Source: Chloroflexaceae bacterium
Lineage (GTDB): Bacteria; Chloroflexota; Chloroflexia; Chloroflexales; Chloroflexaceae
Assembly (NCBI GenBank): GCA_012032475.1
Contig: JAAUSY010000021.1
Coordinates: 1 to 39,247 of the forward strand
Reading direction: 5' to 3'
DNA: 39,247 bases
The position numbers and the translations under genes were made by a program. The notes under the pieces were generated by a model. It searched no databases. It was not told the DNA's origin and saw only the letters and a program-made list of their open reading frames with translations. Shown here one piece after another: positions 16,557 through 26,318 of this stretch (positions are counted from its first letter, which is position 1; each line of letters starts with the position of its first letter).

Positions 16557-18727
16557 GGGTGCTCCTTTCCTCGTTGCTCAAACAACCGCAAACCGCCGAA
16601 CCGTGAACTCACGGCCAGTTGTTTTCCATCTGGGCGGAAGGCCAGCGCCAGCACGCTCCCCCCCCCGATGTCCAGCGTATGAACCATTTCAAGCGGTTCC
16701 AGGCTCCAGAACTGCACCTGCCCGCTGGCGCTCCCCGTGACCATCAGTTGCCCGTCGGGGGCGAAGGCCACGCTGGTAAACCGCTCCTGCTCCTCGTCTG
16801 CCTCAATGCGGTGGCGTTCGGTTCCGGGGTGCTCCCCTGCAAGGTCAAGGTCCCAAAGCCGCAGGGTTCCATCGAGGCTGGTGCTTGCCAGCAATGGCCG
16901 GCCCGGATGGGCTGCCACGCTGGTGATGGTGTTCTCGTGCCCGTGCAGCGTATACTGGAGCAGGCCGCTGGTTACGTCCCAGACGGCCAGGACCGCACCC
17001 TCCGATGGCGCGTCGGGTTCTGCGGTGGTGCGGCTGGCCTGGTCATAGCTGACGATCAGGCGCGTGCTGCTGTGGTCAAAGGCCAGCGCTGAGATGTTCC
17101 CGCCCGGCCCCTCCAGAACGTGCCCCTGCCGATCATGCCGGATATCCCACACCGTTACCGTCTGGTCGCTACCGCCAGCGGCGACCAGGCTGCGGTCCGG
17201 GCTGATGGCAACCTGAAGCGCCTGACCTCCCAGGTCGCGCAGGATGGGGACACTCGTTCGGGTCTCAAGGTCGAACCGCACCACGCTGCCGGGGTCGCTG
17301 CTGGTGGCAATCACGAGTTCGGTACGGCTCAGGAAGGCCAGCGATTGGGAGGTGCGAGACGCGTTTGCCAGGCTGACCTGGTGGTCGCGGGCGAGCATGT
17401 GCAGGCGCAGGGTGCCGTTCGCGCCTCCCGTTGCCAGAACGCTCCCATCGGGTGAATAGTCCAGAGCAACCAGGGGACCCTGGGCAATGGGCAAGCGTTC
17501 TTCTACGGTGCCCCGCTCGGCGTCCCACACCAGCACGGTGCCGCTGACATCGCTGCTGGTGACCAGCAACGTGCCACCGGGGTGCCAGGAAAGCCCCACT
17601 ACCGGCAGTCCCCGGTGGTCGAGCACGCCCCGGAGGGTGCCCCGCTCGGCGTCCCACAGCCGGACCGTCCCATCCTGACTGGCGCTTGCCAGGGTCGTTT
17701 CGCCGGGGTCGGGGTTAAAGGCAACTCCCTGGATGGTGACCAGGGCGGTGTGGCCGGTGAGCGTCTGGAGCAGGCGACCGTCCGGGAGCGCCAGCACCCG
17801 CACGACGGCGTCGGTAGCCCCGACTGCCAGGCGCGACCCGTCGGGGCTGAACGCTATCCCCGTTGTCCAGACAGGCTTCCCGCCGGGCGCATCGGGGGTG
17901 ATGGCAAAGAACACCGCTGGGTCGTCGGTGCTGCCCGACGCCGGGGTGCCCGTCCGAACCTCCCAGAGCCGCACGGTTCCATCGCGGGAAGTTGAGGCCA
18001 GCAGGCTCCCATCGGGGCTGAATGCCACGCCGCTGACCATATCCGTATGCCCGGTCAGGGTGTGGATAGTCCCACCCTGCTGCACATCCCACACCCGAAT
18101 GGTCCGGTCGGTGCTGGCAGAAGCCAGCAGGCTGCCATCGGGGGAGAATGCCAGGCTGCGTATCCACCCGGTGTGCCCTTCGAGCCGCCAGAGGGAGCGC
18201 CCGGTCTGCACATCCCACACCAGCAGGGAGGTTTCGTCCATTGCGCCAGACGCCAGCAGCGTGGGCATGCCCTGGTCGAGCACGGGCGAGAAGGCCAGCG
18301 CATTGACCGCTCCGGTGTGTCCTTTCAGGGTCGAAAGGATGACCTGGTTCAGGGGGTCGTAGAGGAGCAGGTCATTCCCCATCGCGATGGCGATGAGATG
18401 ACCATCTGGCGCGTATTGGGCGACCCCCACTTTGCCCTCGGTCATCTGGCGAACCTCGGTGATATTCCCGACGGTGGCGGTATTGAGGGAAAAGGGTTGG
18501 GAGGCGACCAGCGGAGTCGGGGTCGAGGTCGGGAGGCTGATGCTCCTGCCAGGCTGTGGGGTTTCACGGGCCGGAGCAGGGGTGGTTTCTTCTGCGCCTG
18601 GTTTCAGCACGACGACCAGAAAAACCCCGACGATGAGTACCCCCAGAAGGAGTATTGCCAGGAAGGTCACGACGAGCAGAAGACACAGGTTCAGCCTGGC
18701 CTGTTGCGGTGTTTTTTTGATGGGCAT
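16553..18727 (-). CDS. Membrane-anchored WD40-repeat protein (two propellers)
   Basis: The protein has 724 residues. A basic start (MPIKKTPQQAR) leads into one strong transmembrane helix at about 15-42. A Pro/Thr-rich linker (about 45-75) precedes roughly 13-14 WD40 repeats from about 90 to the end, enough for two seven-bladed propellers. Clear blades include LAFSPDGSLLASASTDRTIRVW and VAFAPDGQLMVTGSASGQVQFW. The helix orientation (basic residues first) puts the propellers outside the cytoplasm. No enzymatic domain is visible; a scaffold or surface-interaction role is inferred. It starts 6 bp after the MTAP-like gene and overlaps the lipoprotein start by 4 bp, so the three genes form a likely operon. 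Confidence 0.88.
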   Translation of the reverse strand: MPIKKTPQQARLNLCLLLVVTFLAILLLGVLIVGVFLVVVLKPGAEETTPAPARETPQPGRSISLPTSTPTPLVASQPFSLNTATVGNITEVRQMTEGKVGVAQYAPDGHLIAIAMGNDLLLYDPLNQVILSTLKGHTGAVNALAFSPVLDQGMPTLLASGAMDETSLLVWDVQTGRSLWRLEGHTGWIRSLAFSPDGSLLASASTDRTIRVWDVQQGGTIHTLTGHTDMVSGVAFSPDGSLLASTSRDGTVRLWEVRTGTPASGSTDDPAVFFAITPDAPGGKPVWTTGIAFSPDGSRLAVGATDAVVRVLALPDGRLLQTLTGHTALVTIQGVAFNPDPGETTLASASQDGTVRLWDAERGTLRGVLDHRGLPVVGLSWHPGGTLLVTSSDVSGTVLVWDAERGTVEERLPIAQGPLVALDYSPDGSVLATGGANGTLRLHMLARDHQVSLANASRTSQSLAFLSRTELVIATSSDPGSVVRFDLETRTSVPILRDLGGQALQVAISPDRSLVAAGGSDQTVTVWDIRHDRQGHVLEGPGGNISALAFDHSSTRLIVSYDQASRTTAEPDAPSEGAVLAVWDVTSGLLQYTLHGHENTITSVAAHPGRPLLASTSLDGTLRLWDLDLAGEHPGTERHRIEADEEQERFTSVAFAPDGQLMVTGSASGQVQFWSLEPLEMVHTLDIGGGSVLALAFRPDGKQLAVSSRFGGLRLFEQRGKEHP

Positions 18728-18733
18728 ATGAGT

Positions 18734-19726
18734 TCAAAATGGTTCAGAAGGCTCCATCGGCGTGCGCCACTTCTCACCTGGTGCTGGCACGACCCAGGTG
18801 TGCCAGTCATCATCAATGATACCACGTTCTCGCGTCGAATGCATCGCACGGGCACACGGGCAGGCGCGGTCGGGGGGCAGGAGATGCGCGGCTGCCTGGA
18901 GCACCCGGAGCACCTGGGTCAGGAGCGGGGGGGGCGCTGCCGAGGGACTGCCCCCCTGGACGTAGCCAAGCAGCGCATAGCAGAGTTCCAGTTCGCGGGA
19001 CAGGAAGCTCGTTGGCACCCCCCGGCTGCCGATGGCATCGGCTCCCCAGAGGGTACCGGCCTGGCGAAGGGCGGATTCGGGGGCGGATTCGGGTTCAACG
19101 ACCACAGCTCCATAGGTGCCGCGGACAAAGATGCGGGGACGCTCGGCAAGAGGCACCTCGGCGACGACCTGATGCCCCGCCGCTATCAGCGCGTCCCGCA
19201 CCACCGGGCAGAAGGGGGGGTGTTGCGGAAGAAAGCCGTATCCCTTCCCGACAAAGAAGGTCATATCGCGTCCGTGGGTCAGGTCAACCAGGTGGTCGGG
19301 CACCAGGAGGTCCCCCGGTTCCAGCAGCCAGTTGACAGCCCGCAGGGGCAGCACCTCGACCACCCGCTCATACCCCATCTCTTTTGCTCCGTAGATGAGC
19401 GCTCGTGGGGGAGCCGGTGCCAGCCAGGTTATCCTATCGTTCCCATGGTGCTCACCGCCCTCACCGCCCTCACGGTGCTCACCGCTCTGGTAGTATTGGA
19501 CCGGTCCATAGGGTGTTGCCAGCGATGCGCCGGGGGAGGCGGAGGGGAAAAGCCCCGGTGGAGCCAGCACCACGAACGGCGAAGCGGGGTTGTTGAGACG
19601 ACCAGGCAAGGTATGCCCTCCATGGTTCCAAGGTGTGCGAAAACGCGTTGCATCGTTCGCTATTCTACCATGCTTCTGGTGTTCGGTCAGGTATGGGCGA
19701 ATCCGTTCACTCTGGGTGCGGTGCAA
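18734..19726 (-). CDS. Divergent MTAP/PNP-family phosphorylase-like protein
   Basis: The middle of this 330-residue frame resembles methylthioadenosine/purine nucleoside phosphorylases: KEMGYERVVEVLPLRAVNWLLEPGDLLVPDHLVDLTHGRDMTFF, split here as GAKEMGYERV, EPGDLLVPDHLVDLTHGR and FCPVVRDALIAAG, then LSRELELCYALLGYV. Active family members phosphorolyse the N-glycosidic bond of a nucleoside. Key parts are altered: the N-terminal phosphate loop (GGSG) is not found, the HGRGH..P segment is missing, and the Asp of the C-terminal TDYD that binds the purine is replaced (VQGGS). The TTG start at 19726 is uncertain, and the N-terminus holds a 9-bp repeat (GEHREGGEGGEH). It heads the operon with the two propeller genes. 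It may be a non-catalytic or re-purposed homologue. Confidence 0.6.
   Translation of the reverse strand: MHRTQSERIRPYLTEHQKHGRIANDATRFRTPWNHGGHTLPGRLNNPASPFVVLAPPGLFPSASPGASLATPYGPVQYYQSGEHREGGEGGEHHGNDRITWLAPAPPRALIYGAKEMGYERVVEVLPLRAVNWLLEPGDLLVPDHLVDLTHGRDMTFFVGKGYGFLPQHPPFCPVVRDALIAAGHQVVAEVPLAERPRIFVRGTYGAVVVEPESAPESALRQAGTLWGADAIGSRGVPTSFLSRELELCYALLGYVQGGSPSAAPPPLLTQVLRVLQAAAHLLPPDRACPCARAMHSTRERGIIDDDWHTWVVPAPGEKWRTPMEPSEPF
19448..19483. repeat. 9-bp tandem repeat inside MTAP-like gene
   Basis: GTGCTCACC, GCCCTCACC, GCCCTCACG and GTGCTCACC in tandem encode G-E-H-R-E-G-G-E-G-G-E-H on the minus strand, at the point where family members carry a conserved loop. Confidence 0.65.
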
Positions 19727-19740
19727 CAGAGCCGCACTGG

Positions 19741-19780
19741 CTCATCACCGGTCACCTGTCACCTATCGCTCGTCGCTGGC
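19741..19780. repeat. Degenerate CTCATCACC/GTCACC intergenic repeat
   Basis: Short imperfect iterations of GTCACC and CTCGTC, similar to the array at 7742-7790, between the divergent MTAP-like and recA genes. Confidence 0.4.
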
Positions 19781-19801
19781 ATCAGTGGAACTGGTCGCCC
19801 C

Positions 19802-19830
19802 TTGCCGGAAAAGAACGTAAGTGCTATACT
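19802..19830 (+). promoter_or_regulatory. recA promoter P1
   Basis: TTGCCG (19802-19807), 17-base spacer, and an extended -10 TGCTATACT (19822-19830). It lies about 100 bases before the recA start. Confidence 0.55.
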
Positions 19831-19841
19831 ACTTCTATCCT

Positions 19842-19867
19842 GGTTGCGCCGATCAGGTTGCGCCGAT
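19842..19867. repeat. 12-bp direct repeat between the recA promoters
   Basis: GGTTGCGCCGAT occurs twice with a 14-bp period (19842-19853 and 19856-19867), ending at the -35 box of the second promoter. It could be an operator, but it does not resemble a LexA box known to me. Confidence 0.55.
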
Positions 19868-19895
19868 TGACAGCGTTCCAGGGGTGTAGTAGAGT
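19867..19895 (+). promoter_or_regulatory. recA promoter P2
   Basis: A consensus TTGACA (19867-19872), a 17-base spacer and TAGAGT (19890-19895), with the predicted start about 25 bases before the recA ATG. No GAAC-N4-GTTC SOS box was seen here. Confidence 0.55.
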
Positions 19896-19928
19896 ACGTC
19901 TAGAAACGAGTGATAGGGAGAGCAAGGT

Positions 19929-21015
19929 ATGAGCATGTCGCCGGAAAAAGAAAAGGCCCTGACCGCCGCCATTGCCCAGATTGACCGCAAATTTGGCAAA
20001 GGTTCGATTATGCGGATGGGAGAGGCCAGCACGCGCCTGGCAATAGATTCCATCCCCACTGGCTCCATCGGCCTGGATATCGCCCTTGGCATTGGCGGGG
20101 TGCCGCGGGGCCGGGTGGTAGAAATCTATGGCCCGGAGAGCAGCGGAAAGACGACCCTGGCGCAGCATATTATTGCCCAGGCCCAGAAAATGGGGGGGGA
20201 TTGCTGCCTTCATTGATGCTGAACACGCCTTCGACCCGGTCTACGGGACCCTGTGTGGGGTCAATATTGATGACCTGCTCATCTCGCAGCCAGACACCGG
20301 CGAACAGGCGCTTGAAATTTGTGATATGCTGGTTCGTTCCAACGCCGTGGATGTGGTCGTGATTGACTCGGTCGCGGCACTGGTGCCCCGCGCCGAAATC
20401 GAAGGCGAGATGGGCGATTCGCTGCCTGGTGCACAGGCCCGGCTGATGAGCCAGGCCCTGCGCAAGATGTCCGGCCCCATCAGCAAGAGCCGCGCCGTGG
20501 TCATCTTTCTGAACCAGCTGCGTATGAAAATCGGGGTTTTCTTTGGTTCGCCAGAGACGACCACGGGTGGTCAGGCGCTCAAGTTCTTTGCCTCGGTTCG
20601 GATGGACATTCGGCGGATTGAAACGTATAAACAGGGAGACGAACCCATCGGGCTTCGGTCACGCGTTAAAGTCGTCAAGAACAAGGTGGCTCCGCCCTTT
20701 TACCAGGCCGAATTCGATATTATGGCGAACGAAGGTATCTCCTACGAGGGCGATATCCTCGATGTCGGCTTGAAGATGAACATTCTTCGCAAGAGCGGGG
20801 CGTGGTTCTACCTTGGCGAAGACCGCCTGGGGCAGGGGCGGGAGAATGTCAAGCGCTTCTTGAAGGAGAACCCGGCGCTCACCAGAGAAATCGAAACGCT
20901 GATTCGGGCGCAAGCCCTGACGGCTCCAACGGTATCGCCCACCGACATAACGACTGATGGCGAAACATTGGATGCTATGCAAGAGGACGAAGAACCGGCC
21001 TTTTCAGACGAATAA
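19929..21015 (+). CDS. recA: Recombinase RecA, interrupted by a +1 frameshift in a G-run
   Basis: The frame from 19929 encodes the RecA N-terminus with Walker A (GPESSGKT, residues 68-75) and stops at 20214-20216. A second frame continues from about 20200 with IDAEHAFDP, Walker B ([13 protein letters not shown]), QALRKM, the L2 loop ([25 protein letters not shown] in part) and the C-terminus, ending at 21015. Together they make about 361 residues, a normal RecA. The break is a run of eight G at 20192-20199; seven would give [13 protein letters not shown]. RecA forms ATP-dependent filaments on ssDNA, carries out strand exchange and triggers LexA cleavage. AGGGAG, 8 bases before the ATG, is the ribosome binding site. 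A homopolymer sequencing error is the likeliest cause. Confidence 0.95.
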
Positions 21016-21064
21016 ACGAATGAAAGCATGAAGACGAAACAAACTGGCAAGGACCACGACCACC

Positions 21065-21702
21065 ATGGCTGATATTTCCTATCTGGGGCATGCCTGCTTC
21101 CGCCTGCGCGGCGGGATGGCATTGTCCTGTGCGACCCCTACGACCGTTCGGTCGGCCTCGATATCGGACGCCCGACGGCCCATATTGTCACGGTGAGCCA
21201 CGCTCACCCCGGCCACAGCCACACGGCTGCGGTTCGCCCTGTGCGTGACCAGGTGTTTTTGATTGACGGGCCGGGCGAATATGAAGTGCGCGGGGTGTTC
21301 ATTCAAGGGGTTCGCACCTACCACGATAAAACGCAGGGAACGACCCGCGGCTACAACACCGTCTACGTCATCCGCATGGATGATGTGAACTACTGCCACC
21401 TGGGTGACCTTGGGCACGACCTGACCCAGAGCCAGTTAGAAGAAATCGGGAATGTGGATGTCCTCTTTGTCCCGGTGGGAGGGGGCGAAACCATCGGCCC
21501 CGCCGAGGCTGCGGGGGTTATCAGCCAGATAGAACCCCGCGTCGTCATCCCGATGCACTACGCCGGGCCGCACCTGCCCGACCGGGAATTGCTCCCTCTG
21601 GAAGCCTTTACCAACGAACTGGGGGTCAGGGATATCGTCTTCCAGGAGAAGGTCACCCTGACTCCGTCGAGTCTCCCGCGGAAGGCACCGAAGCCCGCCT
21701 GA
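21065..21702 (+). CDS. Metallo-beta-lactamase-fold hydrolase (COG2220-like), frameshifted near its start
   Basis: The ATG at 21065 starts MADISYLGHACFRLRG, the usual opening of COG2220/UPF0173 proteins. One base is then missing near 21112, and the matching frame continues (DGIVLCDPYDRS) to 21702, giving about 212 residues in all. Adding one C to make GGCCGGG restores the frame. The metal motif reads SHAHPGHSH, so HxHxDH has become HxHxGH: the usual Asp is replaced. Later motifs include YNTVYVIRMDDVNYCHLGDLGH and PRVVIPMHYAG, which supply further His/Asp ligands. The reaction is unknown. It lies 49 bp after recA on the same strand and may be co-transcribed. Confidence 0.8.
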
Positions 21703-21959
21703 TCCTCATGCAGCCATCTGGAATGTCATAGGGAAGGATACGAAGGGGGATGGGAAGACCGCGGTTTCGCGCCCGTCTGCTCCCGCCTCGCGGGGAAGGC
21801 TTTGCTCGACCGAAGTGATACTACCTGTGCGAAAAGAACCCTCCCCCACCGTTCTTATAGGTAGGATGGTCTGGCGAAAAGCATTTCAATCTGGTCAATC
21901 TGGTTAAAGGGTATGTTGAGACTTTACTTACGGGTTCCGGTATGAAGAAACGGCTATTG

Positions 21960-21994
21960 TGTGGGTCGGGCCAACCAGCAAGGTCCGACCCACA
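21960..21994 (+). terminator. Hairpin, probable terminator after the MBL gene
   Basis: TGTGGGTCGG (21960-21969) and CCGACCCACA (21985-21994) form a perfect 10-bp stem that can extend by GCC/GGT. It is followed by TGCTTTCTTCCC, a moderate U-rich tail. It could end the recA-MBL transcript or attenuate a transcript into pyrG. Confidence 0.55.
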
Positions 21995-22076
21995 TGCTTT
22001 CTTCCCGTACTGACACGTTCGAGCATGGTTTAATCTTCCAGTAATCCAGAATGGCCTGGATACCCCGTTGATTCGG

Positions 22077-22091
22077 TATACTATCTATAAT
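22077..22091 (+). promoter_or_regulatory. pyrG -10 region (two overlapping candidates)
   Basis: TATACT (22077-22082) and TATAAT (22086-22091) lie about 140 bases before pyrG. Neither has a good -35 box at the right distance. Confidence 0.4.
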
Positions 22092-22113
22092 CCGTGGTAC
22101 TATCCAAACCTGA

Positions 22114-22162
22114 CCCGATCCAGACCAACCAGAACGCCTGGGGTTGTGGGGAGTGGATCGGG
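22114..22162 (+). promoter_or_regulatory. Structured leader of pyrG
   Basis: CCCGATCCA (22114-22122) and TGGATCGGG (22154-22162) form a perfect 9-bp stem enclosing 31 bases, inside which CAACC and GGTTG can form a second stem. The element lies in the predicted 5' leader and ends about 70 bases before the pyrG ATG. There is no initial G/C-tract as in the known Firmicute pyrG attenuator. Confidence 0.45.
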
Positions 22163-22191
22163 GGAGACACGGGATTGGGGAGCGTTGCTGA

Positions 22192-23928
<1,737 letters not shown>

Positions 23929-24010
23929 TCATCTGATGATACTGGTTGGTCGCCTCTGAAACCTGAGACAATACTGAGCCACTACGCGCTCCACCACCCT
24001 TTCCTCCTTC

Positions 24011-24042
24011 CCCCTTCTGCCCTGGCAGGAGGGGATTTTTTT
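24011..24042 (+). terminator. Intrinsic terminator of pyrG
   Basis: CCCCTTCT (24011-24018) pairs with AGGAGGGG (24027-24034) across an 8-base loop and is followed by A and seven T. It lies between the convergent pyrG and lysS genes. Confidence 0.85.
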
Positions 24043-24070
24043 GTTGCCAGGGCCGGGGGGATAGGCTCCC

Positions 24071-25549
24071 CTACCCACTTCCTCTGGAGCGGAGGTGCGG
24101 GAAGAGCATCACCTCGCGGATGGTGGCCTGGTCGGTCAGGAGCATCACCAGGCGATCCACCCCCAGACCCATGCCGCCGGTCGGGGGCATCCCATACCTC
24201 AGCGCGTTGAGAAAATCCAGGTCCATCTGGTGGGCTTCGTCGTCGCCCGAAGCAAACGCCCGCCCCTGCTCCAGAAAGCGCTGCTCCTGGTCGAGCGGGT
24301 CGTTCAACTCGGTGAAGGCGTTGGCAACTTCCATCCCGGCGATGAACCCTTCGAAGCGTTCGGTCAGCGCGGGCATGTCTGGCTTGCGCTTGGCGAGCGG
24401 CGATAGCTCCACCGGATAGTCCAGCACCAGCGTGGGCTGAATGAGCGAAGGTTGCACACATGTACTGAACACTTCGTCCACCTGCTTCCCCCAGGTTGGT
24501 TTGCGCTCCAACCCCTTCAGCCCCGCGGCCTGAATGGCCTCCCAGAGAGCGTCGAGGGTGGTGGCTTCCATCAGGTCAATCCCCGTCTGGTCACGGATAG
24601 CCCCGACCAGCGAGAGCCTGGTCCAGTCCGGCCCCGTGTCAATCTGGTGCCCCTGGTAGATGATGGTGGTGCTTCCGGTGATTTCCAGGGCGATGGTTCG
24701 TATCATCTGCTCGGTGAGCCGCATCATGTCGGTATAGTCGGCGTAGGCCTGATAGCACTCCATGGCAGTGAATTCCGGGTTGTGGAGGCGGTCCACCCCT
24801 TCGTTGCGGAAGTTCTTCCCAATTTCGTAGACGCCCTCAAACCCACCGACGATCAGGCGCTTGAGGTAGAGTTCGGTCGCAACGCGCAGGTAGAGGTCCT
24901 GGTCGAGCTGATGGTGGTGGGTGATGAAAGGAGACGCCGCGGCTCCGCCATAGATAGGCTGAAGGACCGGCGTTTCGACTTCGATGAACCCCCGTTCATC
25001 CAGGAAGCGGCGCATGGCCGCAATGATCGCGGCCCGCTGGCGGAAGATTTCGCGCCGTTCTTCGTTGACGATCAGGTCAAGGTAGCGCTGGCGCTGGCGT
25101 TCTTCCACATCCTTCAGCCCTTCCCACTTCTCCGGGGGGGGGTTCAGGGCTTTTGCCAGCAGGCTCAGGCCTCGCACAAAAACCGATGGCTCCCCGCGCT
25201 GCGTGAGGCGCAGGGTCCCGTGGACCTCGACGATATCGAAGGTATCCAGGTCTTCGCGGAAGCAGGTAAACAGTTCGTCGCCCAGCTCTTGCTTGCTCAG
25301 CCAGAGCTGGATATGCCCACTGCCATCGGTGATATGGGCAAAGGCCAGTTTGCCCATCACCCGGCGGGCCCCGACGATGCGTCCGGCCAGGGTGATGGGG
25401 GTGCCTGCTTCGCTCCAGGCGTCGAATTCGGCCAGGGCCCGGGCTATCGTATGGGTTCGGGAACACCGCGGCGGGAAGGGATCTATCCCTCGGTCTCGGA
25501 AGCGTTCTAGCTTGGTCAATCGTTGGGTCTGAAGCTCGTTCAGTTCCAC
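24071..25549 (-). CDS. lysS: Lysine--tRNA ligase, class II
   Basis: The protein has 492 residues. The N-terminal OB-fold anticodon-binding domain covers about 50-150 ([22 protein letters not shown]). The class II catalytic core follows: motif 1 around [17 protein letters not shown], motif 2 in IGKNFRNEG with [11 protein letters not shown], and motif 3 at the C-terminus in [14 protein letters not shown]. It charges tRNA-Lys with lysine. The ATELYLKRL variant replaces the more common APELYLKRL. The ATG at 25549 gives [27 protein letters not shown], the usual start of the family. greA lies 281 bp upstream on the same strand, and the gap could hold leader regulation. Confidence 0.96.
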   Translation of the reverse strand: MELNELQTQRLTKLERFRDRGIDPFPPRCSRTHTIARALAEFDAWSEAGTPITLAGRIVGARRVMGKLAFAHITDGSGHIQLWLSKQELGDELFTCFREDLDTFDIVEVHGTLRLTQRGEPSVFVRGLSLLAKALNPPPEKWEGLKDVEERQRQRYLDLIVNEERREIFRQRAAIIAAMRRFLDERGFIEVETPVLQPIYGGAAASPFITHHHQLDQDLYLRVATELYLKRLIVGGFEGVYEIGKNFRNEGVDRLHNPEFTAMECYQAYADYTDMMRLTEQMIRTIALEITGSTTIIYQGHQIDTGPDWTRLSLVGAIRDQTGIDLMEATTLDALWEAIQAAGLKGLERKPTWGKQVDEVFSTCVQPSLIQPTLVLDYPVELSPLAKRKPDMPALTERFEGFIAGMEVANAFTELNDPLDQEQRFLEQGRAFASGDDEAHQMDLDFLNALRYGMPPTGGMGLGVDRLVMLLTDQATIREVMLFPHLRSRGSG

Positions 25550-25830
25550 TATTTCTTATTCCTGCCTCAATTCCAAAAATAATGTGTGCGGTACGGGGTA
25601 TTCTGTTATCCTGTATCCTGCAACCTCCAGAGACTTGCATACCGGCTGGTATGCCTGCTGGCGGGTTGGTTTGCGGGTGGTTGCTCCGGAGGGCGACAGG
25701 ATGGGAAAACTGCCACTGCCGTGAGGTACCGCCGTTGAGCAAGAAGGGAGGGCAAACCAGACCTGGTCTCTTCTGAAGAGGCGTTCAAGGCAAGCTGACC
25801 GCGGGACTCTTTCGTGGCCCCCTGCGCTGG
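25550..25830 (-). other. greA-lysS intergenic region, possible lysS leader
   Basis: This 281-base gap holds no gene. On the minus strand two small hairpins (CTCTT/AAGAG and ACCAG/CTGGT) are followed by GGCGGTACC, which loosely resembles a T-box core, but only about 10 of the 14 consensus bases match and the key UGGN reads CGGT. I do not call a riboswitch. Confidence 0.35.
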
Positions 25831-26318
25831 TTAGTTTACCTTGAGGATGGTCACATGCATCACCCCGGAGGGGGTTTCGATGCTCAGTTCTGCCCCTGGT
25901 TTCTTTCCCAGGATAGCCGACCCGATGGGGGATTCGTTCGAAATCCTCCCTTTGATGGGCGAGGCTTCGGAACTCCCCACCAGGGTCCAGGTTTCAACTT
26001 CTTCCTGCTCTTCCCCGTGATATTTCACGCGGACCGTGACCGAGGACCCCATCTGCACTTCGCCGTTGGCGTGGCTGGTTTCCTCCTCAATGATGGTGGC
26101 GCGTGAAAGGATGCTCTTAATTTCACGGATGCGGCCCTCCAGGATAGCCTGCGAATTTTTGGCGTCCTCGTATTCACCGCTCTCCGAGATATCCCCCAGT
26201 TCTTTGGCGGCCGATATACGTTCTGCCACCTCTTTGCGCCCGATGGTGGTCAATTCCTCAAGTTCGGCTTCCAGTTTTTCAATCCCTCGCGGGTCAGATA
26301 TTCCGGCTTATCACTCAT
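25831..26318 (-). CDS. greA: Transcription elongation factor GreA, frameshifted near the N-terminus
   Basis: The main frame (26253 to 25831) carries most of GreA: EVAERISAAKELGDISESGEYEDAKNSQA in part, then the C-terminal FKBP-like domain with SPIGSAILGKKPGAE. The true start lies in another frame at the ATG 26316-26318 (MSDKPEYLTREGLK). The frames meet at a run of five T (26275-26279; A on the coding strand). A sixth base gives LKKLEAELEELTTIGRKEVAERI, the standard coiled-coil, and a protein of about 162 residues. GreA rescues backtracked RNA polymerase by stimulating transcript cleavage; its acidic tip residues are in the ELGDISESGEY loop. The break looks like a homopolymer error. Confidence 0.92.

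Noticed and set aside
19871-19928. LexA/SOS box upstream of recA
   Set aside because: No GAAC-N4-GTTC or CTG-N10-CAG palindrome was found near the promoters.
25700-25760. T-box-like GGTACC core upstream of lysS
   Set aside because: Only about 10 of 14 consensus bases match, the essential UGGN is CGGT, and no convincing specifier stem was found.
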